64,000 nucleotides of DNA from assembly GCF_025698545.1 (NCBI RefSeq), contig NC_068570.1, forward strand, positions 1,178,001 to 1,242,000, read 5' to 3'. Shown here one piece after another: positions 47,088 to 58,014 of this stretch. The notes beneath the pieces were generated by a model. The model saw only the letters and a program-made list of their open reading frames with translations. It did no database searches and was not told the origin of the DNA. The position numbers and the translations under genes are program-made. Each line of letters opens with the position of its first letter. Position 1 is the first letter of the stretch. This stretch comes from Gossypium raimondii. Its lineage: Eukaryota; Streptophyta; Magnoliopsida; Malvales; Malvaceae.

Positions 47088-47379
47088 GGCTTAATATAAC
47101 ATTTGGTACCTGAACTTGACAATTTTTCCTAATTTGGTACCTAAACTTGACTCTTTTTCCTAATTTTATACCTAATCTTTTCTTTGTTTGATCGATATTT
47201 AAACTTGTCAAACATTTTACAAAATACTCAAATATGCTAACAATGTTATTTTTTTATAAGGTAGCAAAAACAATCAATTTATGACCGAAATGTGATGAGA
47301 TGATATAATATTATTAATAAAATGTTTTGGAACCAAATTACAAAATGTCAAGTTTAAGTACCAAATGGTATATTAAGCC
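47088..47379. mobile_element. Stowaway/mariner-like MITE, family M4
   Basis: 292 bp beginning GGCTTAATATAACATTTGGT, with an inverted end reading TTTGGTATATTAAGCC-like sequence. The arms pair over about 50 bases. TA dinucleotides flank both sides (47086-47087 and 47380-47381), as expected for Tc1/mariner-type insertion. It sits just after the right target duplication of the neighbouring M3 element. Confidence 0.75.
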
Positions 47380-47789
47380 TAGTGTTTTTATGTATTTTAT
47401 ATATAAATAGATTTGAATAATTATGATATTGGTATGTTACTATCATAGTGAGCTTACTAATTGGTCCGTCAAAGTTGGTAGGGTGATTATTAATAACTTC
47501 AAGAAAGCGAAATACAGTATTGACCAAACCATATGATGCCAAAAGAAAAATTAAAATTTTTTCACATTGGGAATAATTTTTAATTTAATTTAATTTACTA
47601 CCTAATCAACAATAGATTCCATCAAAACATCCCAACATTAATTGAGTCAAGCTTTCAAATGTGGAACTAAAAATACCCTTTCTATTTTGGATTCTATTGA
47701 CTTTAACTTGGAGTCCTTTTCAATCTTTATTCGAGTAATTTTTAGTTTGAATTTAGGGGGTTGAAATTGATAGGGATTCAAGTAGGGAT

Positions 47790-48060
47790 GGTGCTAAGGA
47801 AGCAAGTGCCTTAGCCTCAGAAATGGTGAAATTTCAATATAAGTCCTTTAAAAATTGTAAAATTATAAATTATTAATATGATAAAATTACAATTTGATCC
47901 ATCAAAAGTTATATAGTTGAGATTTTTTCCTAAAAAATTTCTGGCTTCATCTTTTGGTTCAAGTTGGACAAATCCCTTTTTTTTCTTCAAGAGCCAGAAG
48001 TAAATTATAAATGTTTGGGAGCCAAAATAAAATGTTACCAACTTACTAACTTATATTCTC
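47790..48060. repeat. Repeat fragment, family M6
   Basis: AT-rich sequence with TATAATTTTACAATTT-type phrases and a region resembling 61711-61950 and 63800-63960. The relation is partly inverted or rearranged, and the boundaries are approximate. Confidence 0.35.
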
Positions 48061-48095
48061 ACTATTTTTAAAGGGGCTCTAAAGCAATTATACCA

Positions 48096-48455
48096 GTAAA
48101 AGTACCATGGAAACCCTTGTACTAGGAGTTGGATTGCATTTTACCTCCTCTACTAAAAAACCAAGCAAATTACCCCTTGTATGTTAGATCAAAAAGTAAA
48201 TTGGTTATTCTGCTACAAAATTCATCCATTTCTATTGTTAAAAATCGTTCCATATACGCCAACATGAGGTGCACCTGGCACGCCACGTGTAACTATCTGG
48301 TTCTTCCATCAACTATGCCAATTTTTAGTAGTAGAAATGGATGAAATTTTTAACAAAAAGAATCACTTTACTCTTTGATTTGATGTATAAGGACTACTTT
48401 ATCAATTTTTTAGTAAATACAGCAAAATGTATAAAGATCTCACCTTTTGAGTAAT
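48096..48455. repeat. MITE-like element, family M2 copy e
   Basis: Starts AGTAAAAGTACCATGGAAAC, then GGAGTTGGATTGCATTTTAC. Interior GTGCACCTGGCACGCCACGT and TTTGATTTGATGTATAAGGA match other copies. The right end is decayed. Confidence 0.7.
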
Positions 48456-50518
48456 TCCACTATCATTAATCACGAATACAACAAGTGATTCACACTCATC
48501 TCTCCTCCAAGTATAGAGATTTCACATTTGAACTTAAATGCTAGAACACTTACCTCCAAATCCTCCCCTTGAGAACTTGGATAGTAAACACTTAACATTG
48601 TTTATACTTAACAGTTTGCACTCTTTCACAAAATAATTCCTTAATGAACAAATTAGAATGCACTCAATAAGCTCTCATACAAAACCTATACAAGCCTTGA
48701 AGCATATATCATATTTAACTTGCTAACATAGAATCTATGTGAATACAAACATAACTCCTTGGAAATAGTTATTACAATCTCAAAAATCAAAGTACAATCA
48801 AGCTACATAATCTTCATCGATCTTCCATATTCTAAGGGTAGATTTGATTCACATGTATCAAATCCAATCTCCATATACCAAGGATTGGTTTTCCATAGAT
48901 GGACCAAATATCTCCAATAAAACAACACACAAACAGGTCCAAAGATTTTTTTTATTAAATTACCAAATCAAATAAAGCAAGTATTTAACCAACTCAATAG
49001 CGGTATGTAGTTGACACTACCGAGTGCCACTCAACAACTTAGCACATTCCTCAATACACGATGTAAATGAAAACTCATGTAAAATTTATGTAAGAATCCA
49101 ATGAAGTTTTGATTGAAATGACAAAATTGAAGCTTTGGAAAAAATCCCATCATGTTATTTTTAAACTTATTCTAGGTTCAACATTTTTTTTATAGATCTT
49201 ATATTAATGTAAAACCAAAAACATACCCATATATTTGTTACTCTTTTATTAAAAAAATAATTTTCTAAGTTGATTTCTAGTTGAGTGGGTAAAAAAATTC
49301 TCTTTTTAGCAAAAAAAACCGAGTTGATGTGCGATTAACTCGTGACAGCAACTCAGTTAATGGCATAATAATAGTACAAATAGATAGATAGATGGATAGA
49401 TAGATAGTTGCCATCATGGACATCTTCTAACTCATCATAATGAAGTTTTATTTATTTATTGAAAGGGTGTTTTTAAGAATAGAGGTAAAATTATATCAAA
49501 GTAAAATATAGATACTAAATATCAAATTTAAGTATAAAAGAAGGACCAAATGAAGAATTTGACCAAAACAAAACTACTCCATATGCTACTTATTTTTGTT
49601 GCTTAATGCAACATTATTTCCCTTTGTGAAATAATCATCAGAAAATGACAAAAAAATAGTAAATAATAAAGAGTGTTGAATTTTGAATGATCAATTTTTC
49701 TTTTATTAGTAAGTGGGATCTGCTGCCGACCGCCAATTGCGGCATTTTAAAACATCAGGCCAACCGGCCGGCCGACTGAGGCTTTCATTTGGGACTTCAT
49801 TCATTTCATCGTTTTATATTTGTCGCTTTGGGAGGAAAAAATCAAATATGAAAATAAATTGCTAAAATCCAATTAAACAGATTAAATCCAAATGTAGCTT
49901 TGGAAGAAGAAGGGGGTGATCAAGCACAAGCATATATGGTTGAAATCACATGATATTTCAAATGTTTTGGACCAAAATATTAAATTCAAATAATGACTTT
50001 CCGTGGTTAAAAAGAAATTGGTATGTTTAGAATATGTATCGAGTTTGATTTTCAGTATTCAAAACTCAAATCCGATTTGATTTACGTTTCACGATGTTAT
50101 ATTATATGTTGGTACATTCAAATTTTTTATAATGTAATGGGAATTGGGTTATTCATATTTGATCTCTAAATTTAATGTATTTTACTTCTAGATCAATAGT
50201 TTGATTGATTGTATGATAATACATGTATAATCGACTAAAATAAAATTAACTTAATAAAAAGCACAACGGACTGAAAATTGAAATATATCTAGATCTAGAC
50301 TAAAATAAATTTGGACTACACTTGTTCATGAGTCAAGTTATCTGTCCAAATTTGAAGGCCTACCTGAAATATGGAAGGTTTTAAGTAAAAATATGAGGCT
50401 CGAAAAATAGGATTGGGTAAATTTTAAGACCCATGTTTATTTGGGTCAAGCCTTGGGCATAATTATTAGGCTTGCCCCAGCCCGAGATGTAATAATTATA
50501 TATATTATATATGTATAA
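48456..50518. other. Intergenic, no gene supported
   Basis: The section 48470-49060 reads like a non-coding retroelement part but I cannot place it. A GATA-type microsatellite lies at about 49380-49407. A GC-rich patch with the palindrome GGCCGGCC occurs near 49763. No coding or RNA gene is supported. Confidence 0.4.
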
Positions 50519-50990
50519 GAGCTAATTGCACTAAACATCTCCAAACTTCAAAATATTCTAATTACATCCCAAACTATCAATGTTACGTCAATTAAGTCCT
50601 TTTTGTTATTAAAACTGTTAAATGACATATCAAATCCTATATAGCTAAATTTCAAATGAGAAATTTAAAGAAATGGAACGTTATCACGTAACTTTTAAAC
50701 GTAACAACTAAAAATAAAGTAAAATTGAAAAAAAATGAACAATAAAGCTTCGTAAATGCTTCAAAATCTTAAAACAAAGATTTCTAGAACATCAATTTTA
50801 CAGTATTCATTTTTTCTTAAATTTTTCATTTTAAATCATGTCACATAATATCGGTCATGTCATTTAACAATTAAATTAATGATTTTAGTGACAGAATGAC
50901 CTAATTGATATAACATCAATAGTTTAGGGATGTAATTAAAACAATTTAAAATTTAAAACTAATATAAAATTATGGTTATAATCTAAGAAT
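50519..50990. repeat. Foldback element, family M5
   Basis: The left arm (AATTACATCCCAAACTATCA, then AATTAAGTCC and GTTAAATGACAT) is answered by an inverted right arm (ATGTCATTTAAC..., GACCTAATTG, TAGTTTAGGGATGTAATT). It is imperfect, about 470 bp, non-coding, and single-copy in the window. Confidence 0.65.
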
Positions 50991-51690
50991 GTTTGATGAA
51001 ATTAACTCTATTTATAAATATGATGTCAATAAACCCAAACTCAAGTACACAACCCAAAGTCCAAAACTCATTAATCTTAAAACTTAAATTTTCAATCTAA
51101 TAAACATAATTTTAGTCAATTATGTAACATTAGATAGATTATATTAAGTTTTATGTTTGATTTTAGTATATTAGTTTAGATTATATTGAATGTTAAGTTC
51201 GATTTATTATAATTTTGTTAAATTTTGTGTTAATATTATTTTAATTAAATCATTTAATAAAGTAAAAAAATAAATATTGGTGGGCTGAGTTTGGTTTGGG
51301 CAAAGAAAATTAATATAAGTCCAACCCAATTTGATCCGCGTACAAATCTAATATGGACATATCTCACATATTATAATACTTAAATCCAAAATAATTGAGA
51401 GAATCTACATATAATATTTATGTATGATAAAATTCAAATTTTAATCGTGTGGATATTGTTAATCTTCATTCATTTAAATTTATTAAATTAAAGAGTGAAA
51501 ATTTATTTAATTAAAGAACTTATTTTAAAAACTAAAATAAAGTTTAGGATACGTAATCTCTTTTTTTTATTAAAGTATCTACCGAACGAGCCCAATAACT
51601 AATTTTTCATATTATATATTAGACTTGTAATTTAATGCATGTAAATTTTAGAAAATAACTTTTAGCTAACACAATGGGTGCAAAAAGTTA
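50991..51690. other. Intergenic, no gene supported
   Basis: AT-rich sequence with no recognisable gene or repeat boundaries. Confidence 0.45.
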
Positions 51691-52211
51691 AGGTAATGTA
51701 TATTAAAGTTATTAAACTATTGGTAAGTTTACGCTTTAGTCATTCAATTTTAAAAAGTTACAAAAATGTTCACCAAGTTATTCGAAAATTTTATTTTAAG
51801 TCATCGAGTTGTTAAAATCGCCATTATATAGCCTTCTCCATTCTCACTATTGACACCAATTGAAAGGGTAAACTTCACCTCCTCTTCTACAATTTAGTTT
51901 TTTGTTTCATGAAATAACTTTGAACATCACAAATATGCGAGCCAAAATCCAAATAGCTTTCTTCTTCAATCTTCAACACCGATCATCAGATCGGCTTGGA
52001 TTTGTAATATGTTTTACTACTTGTTGATGGGTAACTGTTCCATTGTACCGATTGTCGAATCGTCACTTGGAGCTTGCCAGCCAGACTTAACAATCCAGTG
52101 ACTTAACTGAAAACTTTTGAATAGTTCAGTGACTATTTTGTAACTTTTTGAAGTTGAGTGACCAAAATGTAAACATACTAATAATTCAGTGACTTTAGAT
52201 GAATTCACCTG
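51691..52211. mobile_element. Mutator-like MITE, family M3 copy 2, beside the TMEM147 promoter
   Basis: About 521 bp with long inverted arms (AAGTTTACGC...AAAAAGTTACAAAA and its inverse). It is flanked by AAAAAGTTA on both sides (51682-51690 and 52212-52220), consistent with the 9-bp duplication of copy 1. The right end is about 175 bp upstream of the TMEM147 start codon. Confidence 0.8.
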
Positions 52212-52247
52212 AAAAAGTTAAAGCACACATAAAATTTGTAGTCCCAA

Positions 52248-52256
52248 AGGCCCATT
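52248..52256 (+). promoter_or_regulatory. Site II-type promoter motif upstream of TMEM147
   Basis: AGGCCCATT matches the site II / TCP-binding motif (TGGGCC-type) often found near starts of plant housekeeping genes. It lies about 130 bases upstream of the start codon and about 37 bases from the end of the MITE. Confidence 0.45.
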
Positions 52257-52385
52257 GCCCATGATATACAAATCGGTATTTTCAGGGCTTATTGAAGGCC
52301 CTAAACAGATACAATCAAACAAAACAAAACCATCTGCTCATCGCAGATTCAGATCGAAAATTGGGGCCAAAAAATACGAAGAAAA

Positions 52386-54489
52386 ATGACGATGTTTCAC
52401 TTCTTCAACTGTGCGATCCTCACTTTCGGTCCTCACGCCATCTACTACTCCGCCACTCCCTTGTAATGTCCCTTCTTCCTCTCTTTTTTTGCCTCATTTT
52501 CATGTAATTTTTGTGATTTGTTAATCGATTAAAACATTTTTTAATATCGTTTAATTTTTGTAATTTAATAATAAATTAATACCGATCTGGTGTTCAATTC
52601 AAAATTTGAATGAAAAACAGAAGCTGTTTCGATAAAAAATGTTTCTTTAGAAAAAATTCCACTGTTAAGTAGTAATTGCTAAAGTGAACTAAGATCTAGA
52701 GCGAAATGTTTAATTAGTTTGATTAAAATGCTGAAAAATATTATGTTGAAGGAATTTTTTACTTTCTAATATAATTATGGCGATGTTAATTTATGAATCA
52801 GTGTCTTTAATAGTAAATCATGTTTATGTAGATCGGAGTATGATACTCTTGGTACTTCTGTTAAAGCTGCCCTTGTTTATCTTGGAACTGCTTTGGTAAA
52901 GGTGAGTACGTGCTAAAAATCTTTACTCTTGTGTTTCTCGTCACTCTATTTGGATTGTTAATTTTTTTTTTCTTTTGGCTTTAATATGGTGGCAGCTTGT
53001 ATGTCTCGCAACGTTTTTGAAGGTTTCTGAGAATGACGGCTTCGATCCGTACCAGGTACTTCTGTTTCTGTAGTTCTTAAATTGGAATTTACATGGAAGA
53101 ACGTAGATATTGGGCGGATTATTTTTTTGTGATGTAGTTGAAGATAATCATATTCTAAAGTTAGAAAATATTTTGAAAATTAGTACCTCTTTCTTATTTA
53201 TAGTTGCATGATGTATGTTACGGATGTAGCGTGTGCCATGTAGTAGTACTATGAGTCATTTTTGGAAACAATCTATGAATTTCAACTTATCACAATTTGT
53301 ATTGTTTTCATATTTTCAGGAACTTTTGAAGGCAGTGATTGGTTTTATAGATGTTGCTGGCCTTTATTTTGCCTTAACACAGTTGACTCATAGGAACATC
53401 TCTCAAAATCATAAATTTCAAGCTGTTGGACTTGGTGAGTGAGATTGACTTGGTCATCTTACTTGAAAATAATGTGAATCTTTGAAATTTGGTCTTACTA
53501 GTAGATGAATGAACTTATATTTGAAAATAATGTGAATCTTTGAAATTTGGTCTTACTAGTAGATGAATGAACTTATATTTGAAAATGTGGCAATGAAATG
53601 CTCTGTTTACTCGAACTCAGGTGTGAGTGTTGAATACGGGTTGCATCAGATACAGATGTGCTTAGATTTTTCCAAGTTTTGCATCTATCCAACGTATTTT
53701 CTAAGTTTTTCTATGTATTTGGAGCATCCTCTAAGCTTATATCCCACATTCATATGTCGAACATGGGTATTTCAAGAAGAATGAAGTGTCTTAGCGAATA
53801 TGGTTCTTTTCACTTTTCTTAATTCTTGAGCACTATGGCTTCTTTCTTTTATGTTGATAGGATGGGCATTTGCTGATTCGGTTCTACATAGATTGGCACC
53901 CCTTTGGGTGGGAGCTAGAGGACTAGAATTCACTTGGGATTTCATTCTACAAGGCTTGGAAGCAAATGCTAATTTGGTATGTATATTTCGTCAATGATTG
54001 GAACATTTCTTTTGTGACCAGCTTGTCCGCATTCTCGATGTTATATCAGTAGTTTGTTTCTAAGTGCTTTCACAAATGAGAAAAAAAGGACCATGTAACG
54101 GCTAGAATTTATCTCTATCCTTTTATCAATTCAGGTGTTAAGTATATCTCTTGCTGCATTGGGATCTTTAATGTGGCTTCGCAAAAACAAGCCCAAGACT
54201 TTGATTCCCATAATATACGCATGTGCCGGAATTGTTGCTACCATGCCATCCATTACAAGGTCTGTTTTAACTTTCTCCATGACATCATTTTCTCTATACA
54301 TGGCCGCCTTTGCAATGAATACTAGATGATAATTTTTCGTTTTTTGGTTGGCTAAATCTCGGCAGCTATCTAAGGCGAGGATTGGGATGGCACTTCCCGA
54401 AGGTGGTAGGCTTCGAACTGTTCACGTCTTTGAGTATGGCTTTCATTAGTTGGCAATTGTTTTCTGCATGCCAAAGGCCCTCTTCATGA
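52386..54489 (+). CDS. TMEM147 homologue (multi-pass ER membrane protein)
   Basis: Seven exons: 52386-52462, 52832-52901, 52996-53055, 53320-53434, 53861-53976, 54135-54259 and 54366-54489. All have GT-AG borders and join in frame to 228 residues, close to the ~224 residues of animal TMEM147. Family signatures visible: the start MTMFHFFNCAILTFGPH, LVCLATFLKVS, IGFIDVAGLYFALT, VGLGWAFADS, PLWVGARGLEFTWDFI and ACAGIVATMPSI. Several hydrophobic segments indicate about seven membrane passes. In animals TMEM147 is an ER/nuclear-envelope protein associated with translocon and Nicalin-NOMO complexes; the plant role is inferred to be similar. No breaks are seen. Confidence 0.93.
53463..53588 (+). repeat. 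58-bp tandem duplication in intron 4 of TMEM147
   Basis: Two essentially identical 58-base units (each with TTGAAATTTGGTCTTACTAG) followed by the start of a third. It lies within the intron between 53434 and 53861. The high identity suggests a recent slippage or an assembly artefact. Confidence 0.9.
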
Positions 54490-54901
54490 GGAGCAAAGTT
54501 TATACCCTCCACTTGATGTTTGAAAGAGATTTTATTGCCCATCAATTTTTCAATCATCTTTGATGTACTGTTGGAACTATCTTAACATCAATCTGTAAGA
54601 TTTTTGCCAATGGCAGAAAAACTCAGATTTTGTATCTCTAGAAAAATTAGAGAAAAAGAAAAAAGATTTTGGATGTAGAATTTGGAAGCATTATTGTTTT
54701 ATACCTCATTCTTCAATGACCTTTTGCATCACACAAAAATGTTGGTATTAATTTGGAAATTTACATGTTTTGTAAGATGGATTGGATCTTCTTTACATAC
54801 ATATATGGGGTTGTTGGTATTGTACCAGTATGCAGGGACGAAGCCAGAAACATTTTATAATGTTTGAAAATTTTGAAAATTTAATTCTAACCAAATACGA
54901 T

Positions 54902-55246
54902 TGGTTAAATTTTACCATTGATCTTGTATTGTGTGTAAAGTTAGAGATTTAGTCCATGTTCTGGAACATAAGATTTCGAAATTTTAGTCTTAATGTAAAC
55001 AATGGTCATTGAATCTATTAATTGAATTTTTTGTTTTTAATAGGTGGAGATGACAAGCTGACATGTGATTGATATGTTTAACGTTAAATTTTGAAAATAA
55101 CAAGCTTAACTTAATGAATTAATAGTTGTCATTTGATAAGGATTAATTTTAAAATTCTAAAATATAAGAATTGAAAATGACTAAATTAAAATACAAATAA
55201 ATTCAAACTTGATCAAAATATAGGGTCTAATACATAATTTAATAAC
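54902..55246. repeat. Foldback MITE-like element, family M1 copy 3
   Basis: Starts TTGGTTAAATTTTACCATTG and carries M1 interior phrases (GACAAGCTGACATGTGAT, CTTAACTTAATGAATT). It is shorter than the other copies, with internal deletions. The right end is approximate. It lies between TMEM147 and petM. Confidence 0.6.
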
Positions 55247-55473
55247 TCAATATAATACATTGAAATGTACAGTACTAAATTCTCTTTGAAAAGATTTTTT
55301 TATTATTCAATTTAGTACTTATAATAATTAATTGATTTTATTTATTTCAAAATTGATTAGCTCCATTGCAAGTTACTGAAAACTTGCAATCATTTTGATC
55401 ACACAAACCAACAAAAATTCACATCAACATTACACCAAGGACCTAAAAGGAAAGAAAAAACAAGGGGTTGTGC

Positions 55474-55854
55474 TCACTCCTCGGATTCCTCTAGCCACGC
55501 TTCAATACGCAAAAGAACAAACCCAACTGCAACCCCAACCAAAACGAGTCCATTCATTATAGCCGCAATCTTGAATATCTCAGCCGCTTCATTGCACGTC
55601 GACGATAAACCACCGCCACCCTTTCTTCCTTCGCCATTCCCTTTCAAGTTGCTAACAACATTAGCAAACCACTTCTCGGTACTCACGGGCATCCCAAGTG
55701 AAACCACGTTGTTATGTGCTTTCAATCCACCATAGCAACTCATTCCACCAATGTAAACCGCTTTGGGTGTTGTTTTTCGAGCTTTGCTGCCGTAATTCAC
55801 CACCGACGCGGTGGCCGTGGTTGGAGCGACAACAGCCGAAGTACTTGTTGCCAT
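55474..55854 (-). CDS. petM: PetM, cytochrome b6f complex subunit 7 precursor (nuclear-encoded)
   Basis: Single-exon, 126 residues. The start at 55854 (MATSTSAVV) is chosen because the open frame upstream has no in-frame ATG and reads like leader. A Ser/Thr/Ala-rich N-terminus fits a chloroplast transit peptide. It is followed by the conserved [19 protein letters not shown] and [15 protein letters not shown], a Gly-rich stretch, and one membrane span at the end ([20 protein letters not shown], then [14 protein letters not shown]). In thylakoids PetM is a small peripheral subunit stabilising the b6f complex, which moves electrons from plastoquinol to plastocyanin. Length and tail match remembered plant PetM precursors. 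Confidence 0.9.
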   Translation of the reverse strand: MATSTSAVVAPTTATASVVNYGSKARKTTPKAVYIGGMSCYGGLKAHNNVVSLGMPVSTEKWFANVVSNLKGNGEGRKGGGGLSSTCNEAAEIFKIAAIMNGLVLVGVAVGFVLLRIEAWLEESEE

Positions 55855-56012
55855 GTTCACAAAGCTATAACCTTTTCTGGTGAGTTGGATCGTGTAGGAT
55901 GCTGGAGATAGAGGAGAGGGAAGAAAAAGATAGTGTGGCGTATGTAGGGAGTGATTTTGGATAGGATATGTTGGATTTTGGTTGGCTGCCAAAACATGAG
56001 ATGAGAATATGA

Positions 56013-56019
56013 TGGGCCC
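56013..56019 (-). promoter_or_regulatory. TGGGCCC promoter motif upstream of petM
   Basis: TGGGCCC (a site II / TCP-type motif) lies about 160 bases upstream of the petM start, next to TTTAAA. Such motifs are common near starts of nuclear genes for organelle proteins. Function is inferred. Confidence 0.4.
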
Positions 56020-56046
56020 TTTAAATGGAACAAATTTATTCTAATA

Positions 56047-56351
56047 CGCTAGAAATTGGTAGGAGGTAGATTGCATGTTGTCCATTTTATTTAGAAAATA
56101 GATAAATTAGTTCTTTTAGGTTAAATTAAAGAATAAATCAGCATTTTCTGTTAAAAATCATATCCATTTTTGCTATTCAAAAATGGTGTAACTAATAGAA
56201 CAACCAGAGTACAAGTGTCATGTGTACTTTATGCTGACATATAAAAATCAATTATTAACAGAAGAAATGGATGAAAATTTACTCATTTTTTTAGTGGAAG
56301 GACAAAATGCAATCTGACCCTTAATATAAAGGCCTTCATAGTACTTTTAGC
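56047..56351. repeat. MITE-like element, family M2 copy f
   Basis: Right end CATAGTACTTTTAGC, a decayed left end, and interior TTATGCTGACATATAAAAAT and GAAATGGATGAAAA matching other M2 copies. It lies just upstream of petM. Confidence 0.6.
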
Positions 56352-56995
56352 GCTAGAAATCCAATTCGATTAATTAAAATTTAAATTTGATTCAACTCAA
56401 TTTAACTACAAAATCAATTAACATGAACTTCTCCAACTTGAGTCCCCATATATTTGACCTAGAAATTATCCAAACAAAAAATGATTGTAACATGAAAATA
56501 ACTAAACCCAAAACCAAAATAAACTGAAAAGTAATTTGAAAAACCTAAACCTAAATATCAAATTTGAAATTATCTAAATTCAAAACTAACATATAAAAAT
56601 TTATGAGAAATAACTATTTTTAATCCGAACGTATAAAAATGAATATTAGTATTTTTTTTTTCATTTTCTTTTTAAAAAAATTTTATAATCAGTAATTATA
56701 TTGGATCCTATTTAGAGTAGATGCTTATCGGAAGATAAAACTCTTCCAATATTGTTTTCTTCATCCACAAGACACGAATTTAAAATCTTAAGGAATATCA
56801 ATGTTTCCTTGAGTTGATTTTGAGGGTGAATGCATAGATTTTCTTTTAGTTTTATTTTGATTTGTAATGATTTATTATTAAAATAGTTCCCAACCCACAC
56901 CACAAACAAGACTACCCCATCTGGCCGAGACCCGAGTATTTTATTAACTCAATTCTTAGTTATTATTGGAAGCCATATTCCATTAGTAAAAGTAC
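56352..56995. other. Intergenic, no gene supported
   Basis: AT-rich sequence with no recognised features between two M2 elements. Confidence 0.45.
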
Positions 56996-57349
56996 TATGA
57001 AATCCGATGTATTAGGAGTTGGATTGCTTTTTATCCCCTCTATTTAAAAAATCGGTAAATTGGTCCTTAAACATTAGATTAAAAAGCGAATTGATCCTTT
57101 TTGTTAAAATTTCATCCATTTGTATTGTTAAAATTTGACTTGCTAATCAAACTACGACACATAGCATGCTACGTGTACCTCATGCTGACGTACAATGATC
57201 AGTTTTTAACAACAAAAATGAACGAAATTTTTAACAGGACTAGTTTGCTCTTTGATCTAATATACAAGAATGAATTTATCGTTTTTTTAAGTAGATGAGA
57301 CAAAATGCAATCTAACTCCTAGTACAAGGGCCTCTATGATACTTTTACC
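56996..57349. repeat. MITE-like element, family M2 copy g (best preserved)
   Basis: About 354 bp. The left end GTAAAAGTACTATGAAATCC and right end CTATGATACTTTTACC pair. Next, GGAGTTGGATTGC on the left pairs with GCAATCTAACTCC on the right. The interior contains GCATGCTACGTGTACCTCAT. This copy defines the family. Confidence 0.75.
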
Positions 57350-58014
57350 TATTTAATTTTCTTTCAATTGTTTTGGACCAACCAAAAAAATCAGTAAAAA
57401 GAAAAGAAACTTAATTGAATTTGAATCATACATTGAAATTATTTCAAGCAAAGCTTATTGTAGGTTCAATGGCACATATAAACACCCAAACCCCCACCCC
57501 CCAGAAAAAAGGACTTCTCCTTATACCCAATGTCAAATTTCTTGCATATGACAGTGACTTTACCTTTTACCTATAAAACATCATTGAACTTAGCATAAAA
57601 GGGACAAAAATGGTGGATTAAAAAACAAGGACTAGGATTGGAAAATACTAAATTTTGTTGACAAAATATACCATTTGCTAATTTAAGTCATGTGATGAGT
57701 CAACAAAACCCACATACCTAACTCACAATCCCACACAACTATCATACAAAAATAAGGTCACCATAATGAAAAAATAAGATCATAGATATGCATGAATTTC
57801 AAGTTCATCATCAAACTATATTTTTGTGTCTTGAAAATCCCTCTTTTTTTTTCTCAATTCTATTTTGCATTACAAATTACTTGACTCTTCAGCTAACATG
57901 CCAATTGTAAACCAAACTCTACATTACACTAAAAAAACCCATGATTAAAAACACCCGAAAAAGGCGAAAAACAAAAGACACACCTCGGTTTTACGAGAGC
58001 AAATCCTCTTGGAC
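57350..58014. other. Intergenic, 3' flank of the MoCo-sulfurase-like gene
   Basis: No gene is seen. It probably contains the 3' untranslated region of the minus-strand gene that ends at 58015. Confidence 0.45.

Noticed and set aside
49740-49800. GC-rich patch with GGCCGGCC as a possible gene start or CpG island
   Set aside because: Short, with no open frame or promoter layout around it.
55855-55992. N-terminal extension of PetM by 46 codons
   Set aside because: The upstream open frame has no in-frame ATG, and the remembered family length fits the start at 55854.
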